From positions 1 to 62,416 of the forward strand of contig CAYYQW010000017.1 of assembly GCA_964472505.1 (NCBI GenBank): a stretch of 62,416 bases of DNA, read 5' to 3'. How positions within the stretch are numbered: position 1 is the stretch's first letter; each line of letters starts with the position of its first letter. Source of the stretch: JAYEIA01 sp964472505. GTDB taxonomy: Bacteria > Bacteroidota > Bacteroidia > Bacteroidales > JAADGE01. The position numbers were made by a program, and so were the translations under genes. Positions 24,591 through 33,583 of the stretch are shown in pieces. The notes beneath the pieces are model-generated. The model searched no databases, had not been told where the DNA came from, and saw nothing but the letters and a program-made list of their open reading frames with translations.

Positions 24591-27500
24591 TTAGTCCATA
24601 ACTATATTCAAACAAAGGCCTCTCATTTCATGTAAGAGTACGTTGAATGATTCGGGAATTCCGGGTGTGGGCAAGGGATTACCCTTTACAATAGCTTCAT
24701 AGGCTTTGGCTCTTCCGGTAACATCATCGGACTTAACCGTTAACATTTCCTGCAAAATATTTGATGCGCCAAATGCTTCAAGTGCCCAAACCTCCATCTC
24801 TCCAAAACGCTGACCTCCGAATTGAGCTTTACCGCCCAATGGTTGCTGAGTAATTAAAGAGTAGGGTCCGATAGATCTGGCATGCATTTTATCATCAATC
24901 ATGTGGCCTAATTTGAGCATATAAATAATTCCCACGGTAGCAGGCTGTTTGAAGCGCTCACCGGTTCCGCCGTCATATAAGTTGGTTTTTCCGTATCTGG
25001 GAAGGCCGGCTTTGTCGGTATAATCTGAAATTTCATCTAAGCTTGCACCGTCAAAAATCGGAGTAAAAAACTTCACGCCAAGTTGTTCTCCTGCCCAACC
25101 TAAAACAGACTCATAAATTTGCCCCAGGTTCATACGTGAAGGTACACCCAAGGGATTCAAAACCAAGTCAACCGGAGTACCGTCTTCGAGGAAAGGCATG
25201 TCTTCAGCCTTCACAATTCTGGCTATAATACCTTTATTTCCGTGCCGCCCGGCCACTTTATCACCCACTTTAATTTTACGCTTTCGTGCTATATATACTT
25301 TAGCCATTTGAACGATACCTATGGGAAGTTCATCTCCGACAGATATATTAAATTTGCGGCGTCTGTATGTATTCTCTACTTCTTTTCGCTTGATTTGATA
25401 ATTGTGGATTACCTTTTTAATGAGTTCATTTTTCTGCTCATCGGTTGTCCAATTATTTGGGTCAATATTAATATAATCCAAACCAAGAAGCCTTTTCAAA
25501 GTAAACTTTTTACCTTTAGGAATTAGCTCAGCTCCCAGATAATCTTGAACTCCTTGCGATGTTTTTCCGTTCACAAATCCGAACAGTTTATCACATAATC
25601 GCTCAGTTAATGATGCTACATCAGCCTCCATTCCGGCATCTTCTTTTTCAAGAAGTGGTTTGTCGGCATTTTTCATTTTTCGGGTCTTAATTGACCGTGA
25701 AAAAAGTTTCTTTTCAATTACCACACCATCAAGCGAAGGCGAAGCCTTGAGAGAAGCATCTTTTACGTCTCCTGCTTTATCACCGAATATAGCACGTAAC
25801 AGTTTTTCTTCGGGCGAAGGATCAGATTCTCCTTTCGGAGTTATTTTACCAATTAATATATCGCCGGGTTTCACATGCGCTCCAATACGTATGATACCGT
25901 TTTCATCGAGATTTCTGGTTGCTTCTTCGCTTACGTTGGGAATATCGGGAGTAAGTTCTTCCAATCCGCGTTTGGTATCACGCACATCTAAAGAATGTTC
26001 TTCGATATGCAGAGACGTAAATACATCTTCACGTACCACACGCTCGGAAATTACAACAGCATCCTCAAAGTTGTATCCTTTCCAAGGCATAAACACTACT
26101 TTCAGGTTTTTCCCAATTGCAAGTTCACCATCGTTAATCGAGTATCCTTGAGTAAGCAATTGTCCTTTCTTAACACGTTCACCGGCTTTTACAACCGGAG
26201 TTAGGTTAATACAGGTATTTTGGTTGGTTTTTTTAAACTTCGGAATTTGATACCTTACCTTATCGTCCTCAAAACTAACGGCTCTTTGCTCTTCGGTGCG
26301 GTCATATTTTATAATAATTTCATCAGCATCTACATATTCCACAACTCCTTCACCTTCGGCTTGAATCATGGAGCGCGTATCTTTGGCAACAATGGGTTCT
26401 ATACCGGTTCCCACAATGGGAGCTTCGGTAGTCATCAAAGGTACTGCTTGACGCATCATGTTTGATCCCATAAGCGCACGGTTGGCATCATCATGCTCCA
26501 AGAAGGGGATGAGTGATGCGGCAATAGATGCTATTTGGTTGGGAGCCACGTCCATAAGGTGTACATTTTCCTTTTCTATAAAAGGGAAATCACCCAAAGA
26601 ACGAGACTTAAGTCTTTCTTCTTTTATTATTCCGTCTTCCTGAACTTCCGAGTTGGCCTGAGCAATAACTTTATCATACTCTTCTTCGGCACTCATGTAT
26701 ATATAACCGTCTTTACCCATTTTCACCTTTCCGTTATCAATTTCACGATAAGGTGTTTCGATAAAGCCTAAGTCATTAATCTTGGCATATACACAAAGTG
26801 AAGAAATCAGTCCGATATTCGGGCCTTCCGGTGTTTCAATTGGACATAATCGGCCATAATGCGTATAGTGAACATCACGTACCTCAAAACCGGCACGCTC
26901 TCTGGAGAGGCCTCCGGGGCCGAGAGCAGACATTCTGCGCTTATGTGTCATCTCAGCCAAGGGGTTGGTCTGATCCATAAACTGCGAAAGCTGGTTGGTT
27001 CCGAAGAATGAGTTAATCACCGCTGAAAGCGTTTTGGCATTGATCAGGTCAACAGGCGTAAATACCTCATTATCACGAACATTCATTCGCTCGCGAATGG
27101 TTCGTGCCATACGAGCCAAGCCTACACCAAATTGATTAGCCAACTGTTCTCCGACTGTTCTGACACGCCGATTACTAAGGTGATCAATATCATCAACATC
27201 AATTTTTGAATTGATGAGGCGAATCAAATATTTTATAATTTCAATGATATCGTCTTTTGTCAAGACTTTGACATCATTAGGTATATTTAGTTTTAATTTT
27301 TTATTGATTTTAAAACGTCCAACATCTCCTAAATCATATCGTTTATCGGAAAAGAAAAGGCTGTCTATAACTTCTCTGGCCGTAGCTTCGTCCGGAGGCT
27401 CGGCATTTCTTAGCTGACGATAAATATGCAATACGGCTTCTTTCTCCGAGTTGCACGGATCTTTTTGCAAGGTACTGTATATAATGGCATAATCAATCAC

Positions 27501-28397
27501 ATTCTCTTCTTCTTTATGAAGGAGGATGGTCTTTTCGTCCGAATCAATAATTTGTTCAATATGTTGCTCTTCGAGCACGGTTTCACGATCAATTACTACT
27601 TCGTTACGCTCAATGGTAACGACCTCTCCGGTATCCTCATCCACAAAATCTTCAACCCATGTACGCAGTACTCTGGCGGCGAGTTTTCTGCCAATTGATT
27701 TACGCAGAGCTGTTTTGTTTACCTTAAGCTCGTCGGCAAGTTCGAATAACTCTAAAATATCTTTATCGCTTTCAAAGCCGATGGCACGCAATAAAGTAGT
27801 TACGGGTAATTTTTTCTTTCGATCAATATATGCATACATGACATTATTGATGTCTGTAGCAAATTCAATCCATGAACCGCGGAAAGGAATAATTCTGGCG
27901 GAATATAATTTGGTGCCGTTAGCGTGAATGCTCTGACTGAAAAACACACCGGGTGAACGGTGCAACTGTGATACTACAACCCGCTCTGCTCCGTTAATAA
28001 CAAAAGAACCTCTTGGGGTTAAGTACGGAACCGTACCCAAGAAAACATCTTGTATTACGGTGTCGAAATCTTCATGTTCCGGGTCGGTACAGTAAAGTTT
28101 TAATTTGGCTCTGAACGGTACACTATAGGTGAGCCCTCTTTGGAGGCACTCATCGATGGTATATCGGGGGGGCTCAAAAGAGTAATCTAAAAACTCCAAT
28201 ACGAAATTATTACGTGTGTCCGTAATGGGGAAGTTCTCTTCAAAGACTTGATAAAGTTTCTCAACTTGTCTTTGCTCCGGGGTTGTATCAATTTGAAAAA
28301 ATTCCGTGAACGATCTCAGCTGAATTTCGAGAAAATCGGGATAATCAATATCAACATTTGTAGAAGCAAAATTTACTCTGTTATTTGAAAATGCCAT
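24591..28397 (-). CDS. rpoB: RNA polymerase subunit beta
   Basis: Catalytic RNA polymerase subunit, 1268 residues. The rifampicin pocket shows the sensitive-type consensus (FFGTNQLSQFMDQTNPL, then THKRRMSALGPGGL). The C terminus has the conserved GGKAQFGGQRFGEMEVWALEA region that contacts beta'. It is preceded by a perfect hairpin in the rplL-rpoB gap, which could lower its expression relative to the ribosomal genes. Confidence 0.98.
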   Translation of the reverse strand: MAFSNNRVNFASTNVDIDYPDFLEIQLRSFTEFFQIDTTPEQRQVEKLYQVFEENFPITDTRNNFVLEFLDYSFEPPRYTIDECLQRGLTYSVPFRAKLKLYCTDPEHEDFDTVIQDVFLGTVPYLTPRGSFVINGAERVVVSQLHRSPGVFFSQSIHANGTKLYSARIIPFRGSWIEFATDINNVMYAYIDRKKKLPVTTLLRAIGFESDKDILELFELADELKVNKTALRKSIGRKLAARVLRTWVEDFVDEDTGEVVTIERNEVVIDRETVLEEQHIEQIIDSDEKTILLHKEEENVIDYAIIYSTLQKDPCNSEKEAVLHIYRQLRNAEPPDEATAREVIDSLFFSDKRYDLGDVGRFKINKKLKLNIPNDVKVLTKDDIIEIIKYLIRLINSKIDVDDIDHLSNRRVRTVGEQLANQFGVGLARMARTIRERMNVRDNEVFTPVDLINAKTLSAVINSFFGTNQLSQFMDQTNPLAEMTHKRRMSALGPGGLSRERAGFEVRDVHYTHYGRLCPIETPEGPNIGLISSLCVYAKINDLGFIETPYREIDNGKVKMGKDGYIYMSAEEEYDKVIAQANSEVQEDGIIKEERLKSRSLGDFPFIEKENVHLMDVAPNQIASIAASLIPFLEHDDANRALMGSNMMRQAVPLMTTEAPIVGTGIEPIVAKDTRSMIQAEGEGVVEYVDADEIIIKYDRTEEQRAVSFEDDKVRYQIPKFKKTNQNTCINLTPVVKAGERVKKGQLLTQGYSINDGELAIGKNLKVVFMPWKGYNFEDAVVISERVVREDVFTSLHIEEHSLDVRDTKRGLEELTPDIPNVSEEATRNLDENGIIRIGAHVKPGDILIGKITPKGESDPSPEEKLLRAIFGDKAGDVKDASLKASPSLDGVVIEKKLFSRSIKTRKMKNADKPLLEKEDAGMEADVASLTERLCDKLFGFVNGKTSQGVQDYLGAELIPKGKKFTLKRLLGLDYINIDPNNWTTDEQKNELIKKVIHNYQIKRKEVENTYRRRKFNISVGDELPIGIVQMAKVYIARKRKIKVGDKVAGRHGNKGIIARIVKAEDMPFLEDGTPVDLVLNPLGVPSRMNLGQIYESVLGWAGEQLGVKFFTPIFDGASLDEISDYTDKAGLPRYGKTNLYDGGTGERFKQPATVGIIYMLKLGHMIDDKMHARSIGPYSLITQQPLGGKAQFGGQRFGEMEVWALEAFGASNILQEMLTVKSDDVTGRAKAYEAIVKGNPLPTPGIPESFNVLLHEMRGLCLNIVMD

Positions 28398-28432
28398 CTG
28401 CTTACCGAGATTAATTAATTTATACTAATATA

Positions 28433-28471
28433 ATAAAAGGTTTAGAGTTAATTTTTATTAACTCTAAACCT
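28433..28471 (-). terminator. Attenuator-like hairpin between rplL and rpoB
   Basis: AGGTTTAGAGTTAA (28438-28451) and TTAACTCTAAACCT (28458-28471) form a perfect 14-bp stem with a 6-base loop. On the minus strand it is followed by TTTTATTATATT, an imperfect U tract. It fits a partial terminator that lets some polymerase pass into rpoBC. An RNase processing site is the alternative. Confidence 0.7.
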
Positions 28472-28491
28472 GTACTTTGAAGACAAAGGCC

Positions 28492-28866
28492 TTATTTTAA
28501 CTCAACCTCAGCGCCTTCTTCTTCGAGTTGCGCTTTAAGAGATTCAGCTTCTTCTTTAGAAACAGCCTCTTTCAATGTAGAGGGTACTTCGTCAACTAAA
28601 GCTTTAGCTTCTTTAAGACCTACGCTGGTAAGTTCTTTGACTTTCTTAACTACTTTAAGTTTTTGTCCGCCTGCTGCTTTGAGGATTACGTCAAACTCAG
28701 TTTTCTCTTCAGCTTCTTCACCTTCGCCTCCGCCGGCTGCTGCAACGGCAACGGGTGCGGCTGCGGGTTCAATACCGTATTCTTCTTTCAAGATGTCGGC
28801 TAATTCTTTAACTTCTTTAACGGTTAAGTTTACGAGTTGTTCTGCAAATTCTTTGATGTCTGCCAT
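28492..28866 (-). CDS. rplL: Ribosomal protein L7/L12
   Basis: Stalk protein of 124 residues. N-terminal dimerisation helix (LVNLTVKEVKELADIL), an Ala/Gly/Glu-rich hinge (about 37-55), and the C-terminal factor-binding domain with KLKVVKKVKELTSVGLKEAKALVD. It is the last ribosomal gene before rpoB. Confidence 0.98.
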   Translation of the reverse strand: MADIKEFAEQLVNLTVKEVKELADILKEEYGIEPAAAPVAVAAAGGGEGEEAEEKTEFDVILKAAGGQKLKVVKKVKELTSVGLKEAKALVDEVPSTLKEAVSKEEAESLKAQLEEEGAEVELK

Positions 28867-28907
28867 TTTATTTGCTTTTAAAAAATTTAATTTTCGATTT
28901 AATTAAT

Positions 28908-29429
28908 TTATTCAGATTTTTCTTCTAAGGTTTCGAGAACGCCCATAATGGTTGTTCCACCGGACTGCAATGCAGATATAACATTGTTTGCGGGAGCTTG
29001 CAAGGCACTGATAACATCGGCAATAAGTTCGTTTTTGGACTTAAGTGCTGCCAATTGATCAATGAGTTGGTCTCCGTAATAAAAACCTTCTTCAACGTAT
29101 GCTCCTTTCAGCAAGGGCTTCTCGTGCTTCTTACGATAGTCTTTAAGTACTTTAGCGGGTAAATTTCCCACTGAAGAAAACATTACTGCGGTGGAGTTTG
29201 AAAGTACTTGTTCAAATTCTTTCAAGTCCTTTTCGGATTTTTCCATTGCTATTCTGAGCAATGTATTTTTAGCAACCGTAAAGGTGATGTCATTTTTATA
29301 ACATTCGCGCCGCAGGTCATTGGTTTCTTGAGCGTTTAGCCCCAAGTAATCAACTATGTAAATGTGTTCAGAGTTATTGATCCCTTCGGTCAAGCTCTCT
29401 ATCAATTTATTCTTTTCTTCACGTCTCAT
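28908..29429 (-). CDS. rplJ: Ribosomal protein L10
   Basis: Stalk base protein of 173 residues. The N-terminal domain binds 23S rRNA (IYIVDYLGLNAQETNDLRR). The C-terminal helix binds L7/L12 dimers. The gap to rplA is only 26 bases, so a large L10 leader structure is not present here. Confidence 0.97.
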   Translation of the reverse strand: MRREEKNKLIESLTEGINNSEHIYIVDYLGLNAQETNDLRRECYKNDITFTVAKNTLLRIAMEKSEKDLKEFEQVLSNSTAVMFSSVGNLPAKVLKDYRKKHEKPLLKGAYVEEGFYYGDQLIDQLAALKSKNELIADVISALQAPANNVISALQSGGTTIMGVLETLEEKSE

Positions 29430-29455
29430 AAATCAGATTTGTTTTATTTCAGAAA

Positions 29456-30154
29456 TTAATCTGATGCTATTGATTTCACGTCTATTGAAATTCCGGGGCT
29501 CATGGTTGATGAAAGCGTGATGCTTCTCATATATGTCCCTTTTGCCGATACCGGTCGTAATTTCATGATAGTATCAATAAATTCACGGGTATTTTCTTTG
29601 ATTTTTTTAGCATCAAAAGAAACTTTTCCGATAGAGGTATGAATAATTCCGAATTTATCTACTTTGAAATCAATTTTTCCTTGTTTAATTTCCCTAACGG
29701 TGTTTGCAATATCGTTGGTTACGGTTCCTGTTTTAGGATTTGGCATAAGGCCTCTGGGCCCAAGCACACGACCCAAAGGTCCGAGCTTTCCCATTACTGA
29801 GGGACTTGCTACGATGACGTCTATGTCTGTCCAACCATTTTTGATTTTATCGACATATTCATCAAGGCCTACATAATCCGCTCCGGCTTCTTTTGCCTCT
29901 TCTTCTTTGTCAGAATCGCACATAACCAATACTTTAACATCTTTTCCGGTGCCGTGCGGCAAAGAAACTGTGCCTCTTACCATTTGATCAGCTTTTCGAG
30001 GATCAACACCCAAACGGATGTCAATATCTACGGACTCATCAAATTTTGCAGCAGATACTTTTTTTACCAGTTCAGAAGCTTCAGATAATGAATATTGCTT
30101 ATCGGGGTCAATCAATTCCAAGGCTTTCTTTCTGTTTTTTGTAATTCTTGTCAT
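29456..30154 (-). CDS. rplA: Ribosomal protein L1
   Basis: L1 stalk protein of 232 residues, with the signature GPLGRVLGPRGLMPNPKTGTV in the middle and the two-domain layout. It binds 23S rRNA and, in many bacteria, its own rplK-rplA mRNA. It starts 8 bases after rplK. Confidence 0.98.
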   Translation of the reverse strand: MTRITKNRKKALELIDPDKQYSLSEASELVKKVSAAKFDESVDIDIRLGVDPRKADQMVRGTVSLPHGTGKDVKVLVMCDSDKEEEAKEAGADYVGLDEYVDKIKNGWTDIDVIVASPSVMGKLGPLGRVLGPRGLMPNPKTGTVTNDIANTVREIKQGKIDFKVDKFGIIHTSIGKVSFDAKKIKENTREFIDTIMKLRPVSAKGTYMRSITLSSTMSPGISIDVKSIASD

Positions 30155-30162
30155 TGTTGAAA

Positions 30163-30609
30163 TTAATTTAAATTAGTAGGAAATTCGCCTTTCACTCTCA
30201 AACCCATGCTTCTGGCAGTTCCTGCAACCATTTTCATTGCCGATTCCAAAGAGAAAGCGTTTAAATCCTTCATCTTATCTTCTGCAATTTCTTGAATCTG
30301 AGCCCATGTTACCGAACCGACTTTTTTTCGGTTGGGTTCTCCGGAACCTGATTTTAGTTTTGCTTTTTCAAGCAGTTGCACGGCTGCGGGGGTTGTTTTG
30401 GTTACAAAGTCAAACGATTTGTCTTTGTAAACAGAAATCTCAACCGGTATCACTTGTCCGGCTTTCTCTTGCGTACGGGCGTTGAACTGCTTACAGAATT
30501 CCATAATGTTCACGCCGGCTGCACCGAGAGCGGGACCAACCGGAGGAGAGGGATTGGCTGCACCTCCTCTAATTTCTAATTTTACAATCTTTGAAATTTC
30601 TTTAGCCAT
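30163..30609 (-). CDS. rplK: Ribosomal protein L11
   Basis: GTPase-centre protein of 148 residues. The N-terminal GGAANPSPPVGPALGAAGVNI is the conserved Pro-rich element used by thiostrepton and elongation factors. The C-terminal domain binds 23S rRNA (GTARSMGLRV). Confidence 0.98.
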   Translation of the reverse strand: MAKEISKIVKLEIRGGAANPSPPVGPALGAAGVNIMEFCKQFNARTQEKAGQVIPVEISVYKDKSFDFVTKTTPAAVQLLEKAKLKSGSGEPNRKKVGSVTWAQIQEIAEDKMKDLNAFSLESAMKMVAGTARSMGLRVKGEFPTNLN

Positions 30610-30670
30610 TTTTCAGCTTTTTATGAATTGATGTAATAGGAAGCACTAAATATACGTAACAGCATTTTTT

Positions 30671-31243
30671 TTATTCTTTTTCAACTTGCATAAAACTCAG
30701 CTCAACCGGTGTTTTTCTTCCGAAAATTTTCACCATTACGCGGAGTTTTCTCTTGTCTTCAAAAACTTCTTCGATAGTACCGCTGAATCCGCTAAAGGGA
30801 CCGTCACTAACTTTTACGGCTTCTCCCGTAAAATAAGGTACCGTAATCGACTCGTCTTTTTCGGCGAGTTGGTCAACTTTTCCGAGTATTCTGTTTACTT
30901 CCTGCTCTCTTAAAGGTACGGGATCACCGCCTTTAGTTTCAGAAAGAAAATCTATAACATTCGGAATATTGCTCAATATATGCGGTATTTCACCTACCAA
31001 AGCAGCTTGTACAATAATATATCCGGGGAAATAATTTCGCTCTTTGCTGATTTTTTTCCCTTTTCTTACTTGATAAACCTTCTCCGTTGGGATCAAGACT
31101 TGGGGCACATAATCTTTAAGTCCTAAACGTTTAATTTCGGACTCTATATATTCTTTGACTTTTTTCTCTTTGCCCCCAATAGCACGCAGAACATACCATT
31201 TGATGTCCGGGTTTATTTGGTCATTTGTTTCTTTATCACTCAT
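30671..31243 (-). CDS. nusG: Transcription elongation/antitermination factor NusG
   Basis: 190 residues: an N-terminal NGN domain (KWYVLRAIGGKEKKV, FPGYIIVQA) and a C-terminal KOW domain (GEAVKVSDGPFSGFSGTIEEV). It couples RNA polymerase to ribosomes or Rho. It starts 14 bases after secE and precedes rplK, as in most bacteria. Confidence 0.97.
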   Translation of the reverse strand: MSDKETNDQINPDIKWYVLRAIGGKEKKVKEYIESEIKRLGLKDYVPQVLIPTEKVYQVRKGKKISKERNYFPGYIIVQAALVGEIPHILSNIPNVIDFLSETKGGDPVPLREQEVNRILGKVDQLAEKDESITVPYFTGEAVKVSDGPFSGFSGTIEEVFEDKRKLRVMVKIFGRKTPVELSFMQVEKE

Positions 31244-31257
31244 TCTTAATCTCCCTC

Positions 31258-31446
31258 TTAAACCAAATTATAAATTACTTTCATTAAAGAGCTGAAACTG
31301 ATATCCATAAGATATACAATTAATGCTATAATGAAAGATGCAATCATAACGACCACCGCACTACTTTGCAGGTCTGCCCACGAAGGCCACGTTACTTTGT
31401 GTACCAATTCGGTGTACGAGTTTTTCAAGTATCCTTTAATCTTCAT
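31258..31446 (-). CDS. secE: Preprotein translocase subunit SecE
   Basis: 62-residue single-span subunit of the Sec channel. An amphipathic helix (YTELVHKVTWPSWADLQ) precedes one membrane helix (VVVMIASFIIALIVYLM). The reading frame stays open upstream through the tRNA-Trp gene, but the start at ATG 31446 is chosen because upstream codons are tRNA sequence. The tRNA 3' end is only 15 bases before this ATG. Confidence 0.95.
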   Translation of the reverse strand: MKIKGYLKNSYTELVHKVTWPSWADLQSSAVVVMIASFIIALIVYLMDISFSSLMKVIYNLV

Positions 31447-31461
31447 TACGATATAAATTTG

Positions 31462-31535
<74 letters not shown>

Positions 31536-31596
31536 TTGATAAAGAAGAATTCGGCAGTCGATACAACTGCCGAATCTTTATTGATATCTTACTGAA

Positions 31597-32784
31597 TTAT
31601 TCAATGATTTCAGTAACCTGACCGGCTCCTACGGTTCGTCCGCCTTCACGGATAGCAAAACGTAAACCTTTTGTCATGGCTACCGGGTAAATCAGTTCTA
31701 CCTCAATAGAAACGTTATCACCGGGCATTACCATTTTAGTTCCTTCCGGTAAATGTACTTCACCGGTTACATCCAATGTTCTCAAATAGAACTGTGGCCT
31801 GTAATTGTCGTGGAATGGAGTATGACGTCCGCCTTCCTCTTTTTTCAATACGTAAACCTCAGCTTTGAATTTTGTATGGGGTGTTACCGAACCGGGTTTG
31901 GCTATAACCATTCCGCGTTTGATTTGTTTTTTGTCAATACCTCTGAGCAGCAAACCAACGTTGTCACCGGCTTGTCCGTCATCAAGTATTTTACGGAACA
32001 TCTCTACACCTGTAATTACAGAGCCTAATTTTTCGGCACCAAGTCCGATGATATCCACTTTATCGCCGGTATGAATTTCACCGGTTTCAATTCTTCCGGT
32101 AGCAACTGTTCCGCGGCCTGTAATTGAGAATACATCCTCAACAGGCATCAAAAAGTCTTTATCAACATCACGCTCGGGAAGCGGTATCCACTCATCGATG
32201 GCATCCATTAATTCCCAAATTTTTTCTTCCCACTTAGGATCACCTTCTAAAGCGCCCAGTGCAGAACCTTTAATAACGGGAGCGTTTTCACCGTCGAACT
32301 CGTAGAAGTCCAACAATTCGCGTACTTCCATTTCAACAAGTTCCAAAAGTTCTTCGTCATCTACCATATCAACTTTGTTGATAAAAGTTACGATGCTGGG
32401 AACATTTACCTGACGCGCCAAAAGGATGTGCTCTCTGGTTTGAGGCATGGGTCCGTCTGTACCTGCAACAACGATGATTGCACCGTCCATTTGGGCAGCA
32501 CCTGTTACCATGTTCTTAACATAGTCGGCGTGACCGGGACAGTCAACGTGCGCATAGTGGCGTTTTCTTGATTCATATTCAACGTGAGCTGTATTGATGG
32601 TTATACCCCTTTCTTTTTCTTCGGGAGCATTATCAATAGAGTCGAAGTCTTTAATGTCGCAAAGACCTTCTTTGCTCAAAGTAAGTGTAATCGCTGCAGT
32701 TAATGTGGTTTTACCATGGTCAACGTGACCAATTGTACCAATATTAACATGCGGTTTTGACCTATTAAATTTTTCTTTAGCCAT
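31597..32784 (-). CDS. tuf: Elongation factor Tu
   Basis: 395-residue GTPase delivering aminoacyl-tRNA to the ribosome. The G1 motif GHVDHGKT is at 19-26, with G3 DCPGHADY and G4 NKVDM. Domains 2 and 3 are complete, ending in GAGQVTEIIE. It is embedded among tRNA genes that are probably released from the same transcript. Confidence 0.98.
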   Translation of the reverse strand: MAKEKFNRSKPHVNIGTIGHVDHGKTTLTAAITLTLSKEGLCDIKDFDSIDNAPEEKERGITINTAHVEYESRKRHYAHVDCPGHADYVKNMVTGAAQMDGAIIVVAGTDGPMPQTREHILLARQVNVPSIVTFINKVDMVDDEELLELVEMEVRELLDFYEFDGENAPVIKGSALGALEGDPKWEEKIWELMDAIDEWIPLPERDVDKDFLMPVEDVFSITGRGTVATGRIETGEIHTGDKVDIIGLGAEKLGSVITGVEMFRKILDDGQAGDNVGLLLRGIDKKQIKRGMVIAKPGSVTPHTKFKAEVYVLKKEEGGRHTPFHDNYRPQFYLRTLDVTGEVHLPEGTKMVMPGDNVSIEVELIYPVAMTKGLRFAIREGGRTVGAGQVTEIIE

Positions 32785-32824
32785 GATTGATATTGATTTA
32801 GAAGTGTTTTAAATGTTATAAATG

Positions 32825-32896
32825 AGCCAATGCCGGGAATTGAACCCGGGACCTCTTCCTTACCAAGGAAACGCTCTACCCCTGAGCTACATTGGC
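32825..32896 (-). tRNA. tRNA-Thr (GGU)
   Basis: 72 nt. Acceptor GCCAATG / CATTGGC. Anticodon loop TTGGTAA, anticodon GGU. T arm CGGGTTCAATTCCCG. CCA is not encoded. It lies 40 bases before tuf. Confidence 0.96.
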
Positions 32897-32914
32897 AAGC
32901 AACAGAATATAAAG

Positions 32915-32987
32915 AGCGGGAGACGAGGTTCGAACCCGCGACCTGCAGCTTGGAAGGCTGCCGCTCTACCAACTGAGCTACTCCCGC
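32915..32987 (-). tRNA. tRNA-Gly (UCC)
   Basis: 73 nt. Acceptor GCGGGAG / CTCCCGC. Anticodon stem GCAGC / GCTGC, loop CTTCCAA, anticodon UCC. It is 18 bases before tRNA-Thr(GGU). Confidence 0.96.
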
Positions 32988-32999
32988 ATTAATTTTCAG

Positions 33000-33081
33000 T
33001 GGGGGGAGGAGGATTCGAACCTCCGAAGTCTAAGACAACAGATTTACAGTCTGCCCCGGTTGGCCACTTCGGTATCCCCCC
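33000..33081 (-). tRNA. tRNA-Tyr (GUA)
   Basis: 82 nt, class II with a long variable arm. Acceptor GGGGGGA / TCCCCCC. Anticodon loop CTGTAAA, anticodon GUA, discriminator A. Confidence 0.96.
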
Positions 33082-33092
33082 TGAAAATTATG

Positions 33093-33166
33093 AGCCGGTG
33101 AACGGATTCGAACCGCCGACCCGCTGATTACAAATCAGCTGCTCTGGCCAACTGAGCTACACCGGC
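33093..33166 (-). tRNA. tRNA-Thr (UGU)
   Basis: 74 nt. Acceptor GCCGGTG / CACCGGC. Anticodon stem GCTGA / TCAGC, loop TTTGTAA, anticodon UGU. It is first in the tRNA-tuf cluster. Confidence 0.96.
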
Positions 33167-33221
33167 AAGCTAAACCATTTCAAGAACTCATTGTTTTCGA
33201 TTCCCTGTGAAAATCGGTTTG

Positions 33222-33251
33222 CAAATATATAGAATAAAAAGTACTTACAAA
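33222..33251 (-). promoter_or_regulatory. Promoter of the tRNA-tuf-secE transcript
   Basis: The minus strand has TTTG (33251-33248), an 18-base spacer and TATATTTG (33229-33222). This is a good Bacteroidota promoter directly after hpf, 56 bases upstream of the first tRNA. Confidence 0.7.
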
Positions 33252-33276
33252 ACTTTTTTGAGTGTTTTTTAAAAAA

Positions 33277-33579
33277 TTATTGACGAATTCGTTCTTTATG
33301 TTTTTTTAATTGTTTCTCAAGAGCACGCACAGCACCATCTACAGCTTCTTCAAAAGCTTTTCCTTTTTTTTCTGCAAATAAATCATTTTTTGGAATCTCA
33401 AGTCGTATTTTGGCTTCTTTATTTTCAGTCTTTTTTGCTCCTGACTTATCAAAGTTCAAAAATACTTCGGCTGCAATTATTCCGTCAAAAAATTGCTCTA
33501 ACTTTTCTACCCTTTTCTCGGTAAAGTCCAATAATTTTTTGTCGGCATCGAAATGTACTGTGTTTATTTTAATATCCAT
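33277..33579 (-). CDS. hpf: Ribosome hibernation factor, short HPF type
   Basis: 100-residue HPF/RaiA/YfiA protein without the long-form C-terminal domain. The beta-alpha fold motifs are visible (DADKKLLDFTEKRVEKLEQFF, AEVFLNF, EEAVDGAVRALEKQLKKHKER). It binds the 30S decoding centre in stationary phase. It lies 4 bases after xerC and directly before the tRNA-tuf promoter. Confidence 0.93.
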   Translation of the reverse strand: MDIKINTVHFDADKKLLDFTEKRVEKLEQFFDGIIAAEVFLNFDKSGAKKTENKEAKIRLEIPKNDLFAEKKGKAFEEAVDGAVRALEKQLKKHKERIRQ

Positions 33580-33583
33580 AGTA

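Noticed and set aside
27526..27927. 133-residue plus-strand ORF inside rpoB, with other long antisense ORFs in rpoB and rpoC
   Set aside because: They are shadow frames of conserved coding sequence, with Ser-rich unstructured translations and no promoter.
32700..32972. Minus-strand ORF crossing two tRNA genes and the start of tuf
   Set aside because: It is composed of tRNA sequence and another frame of tuf.
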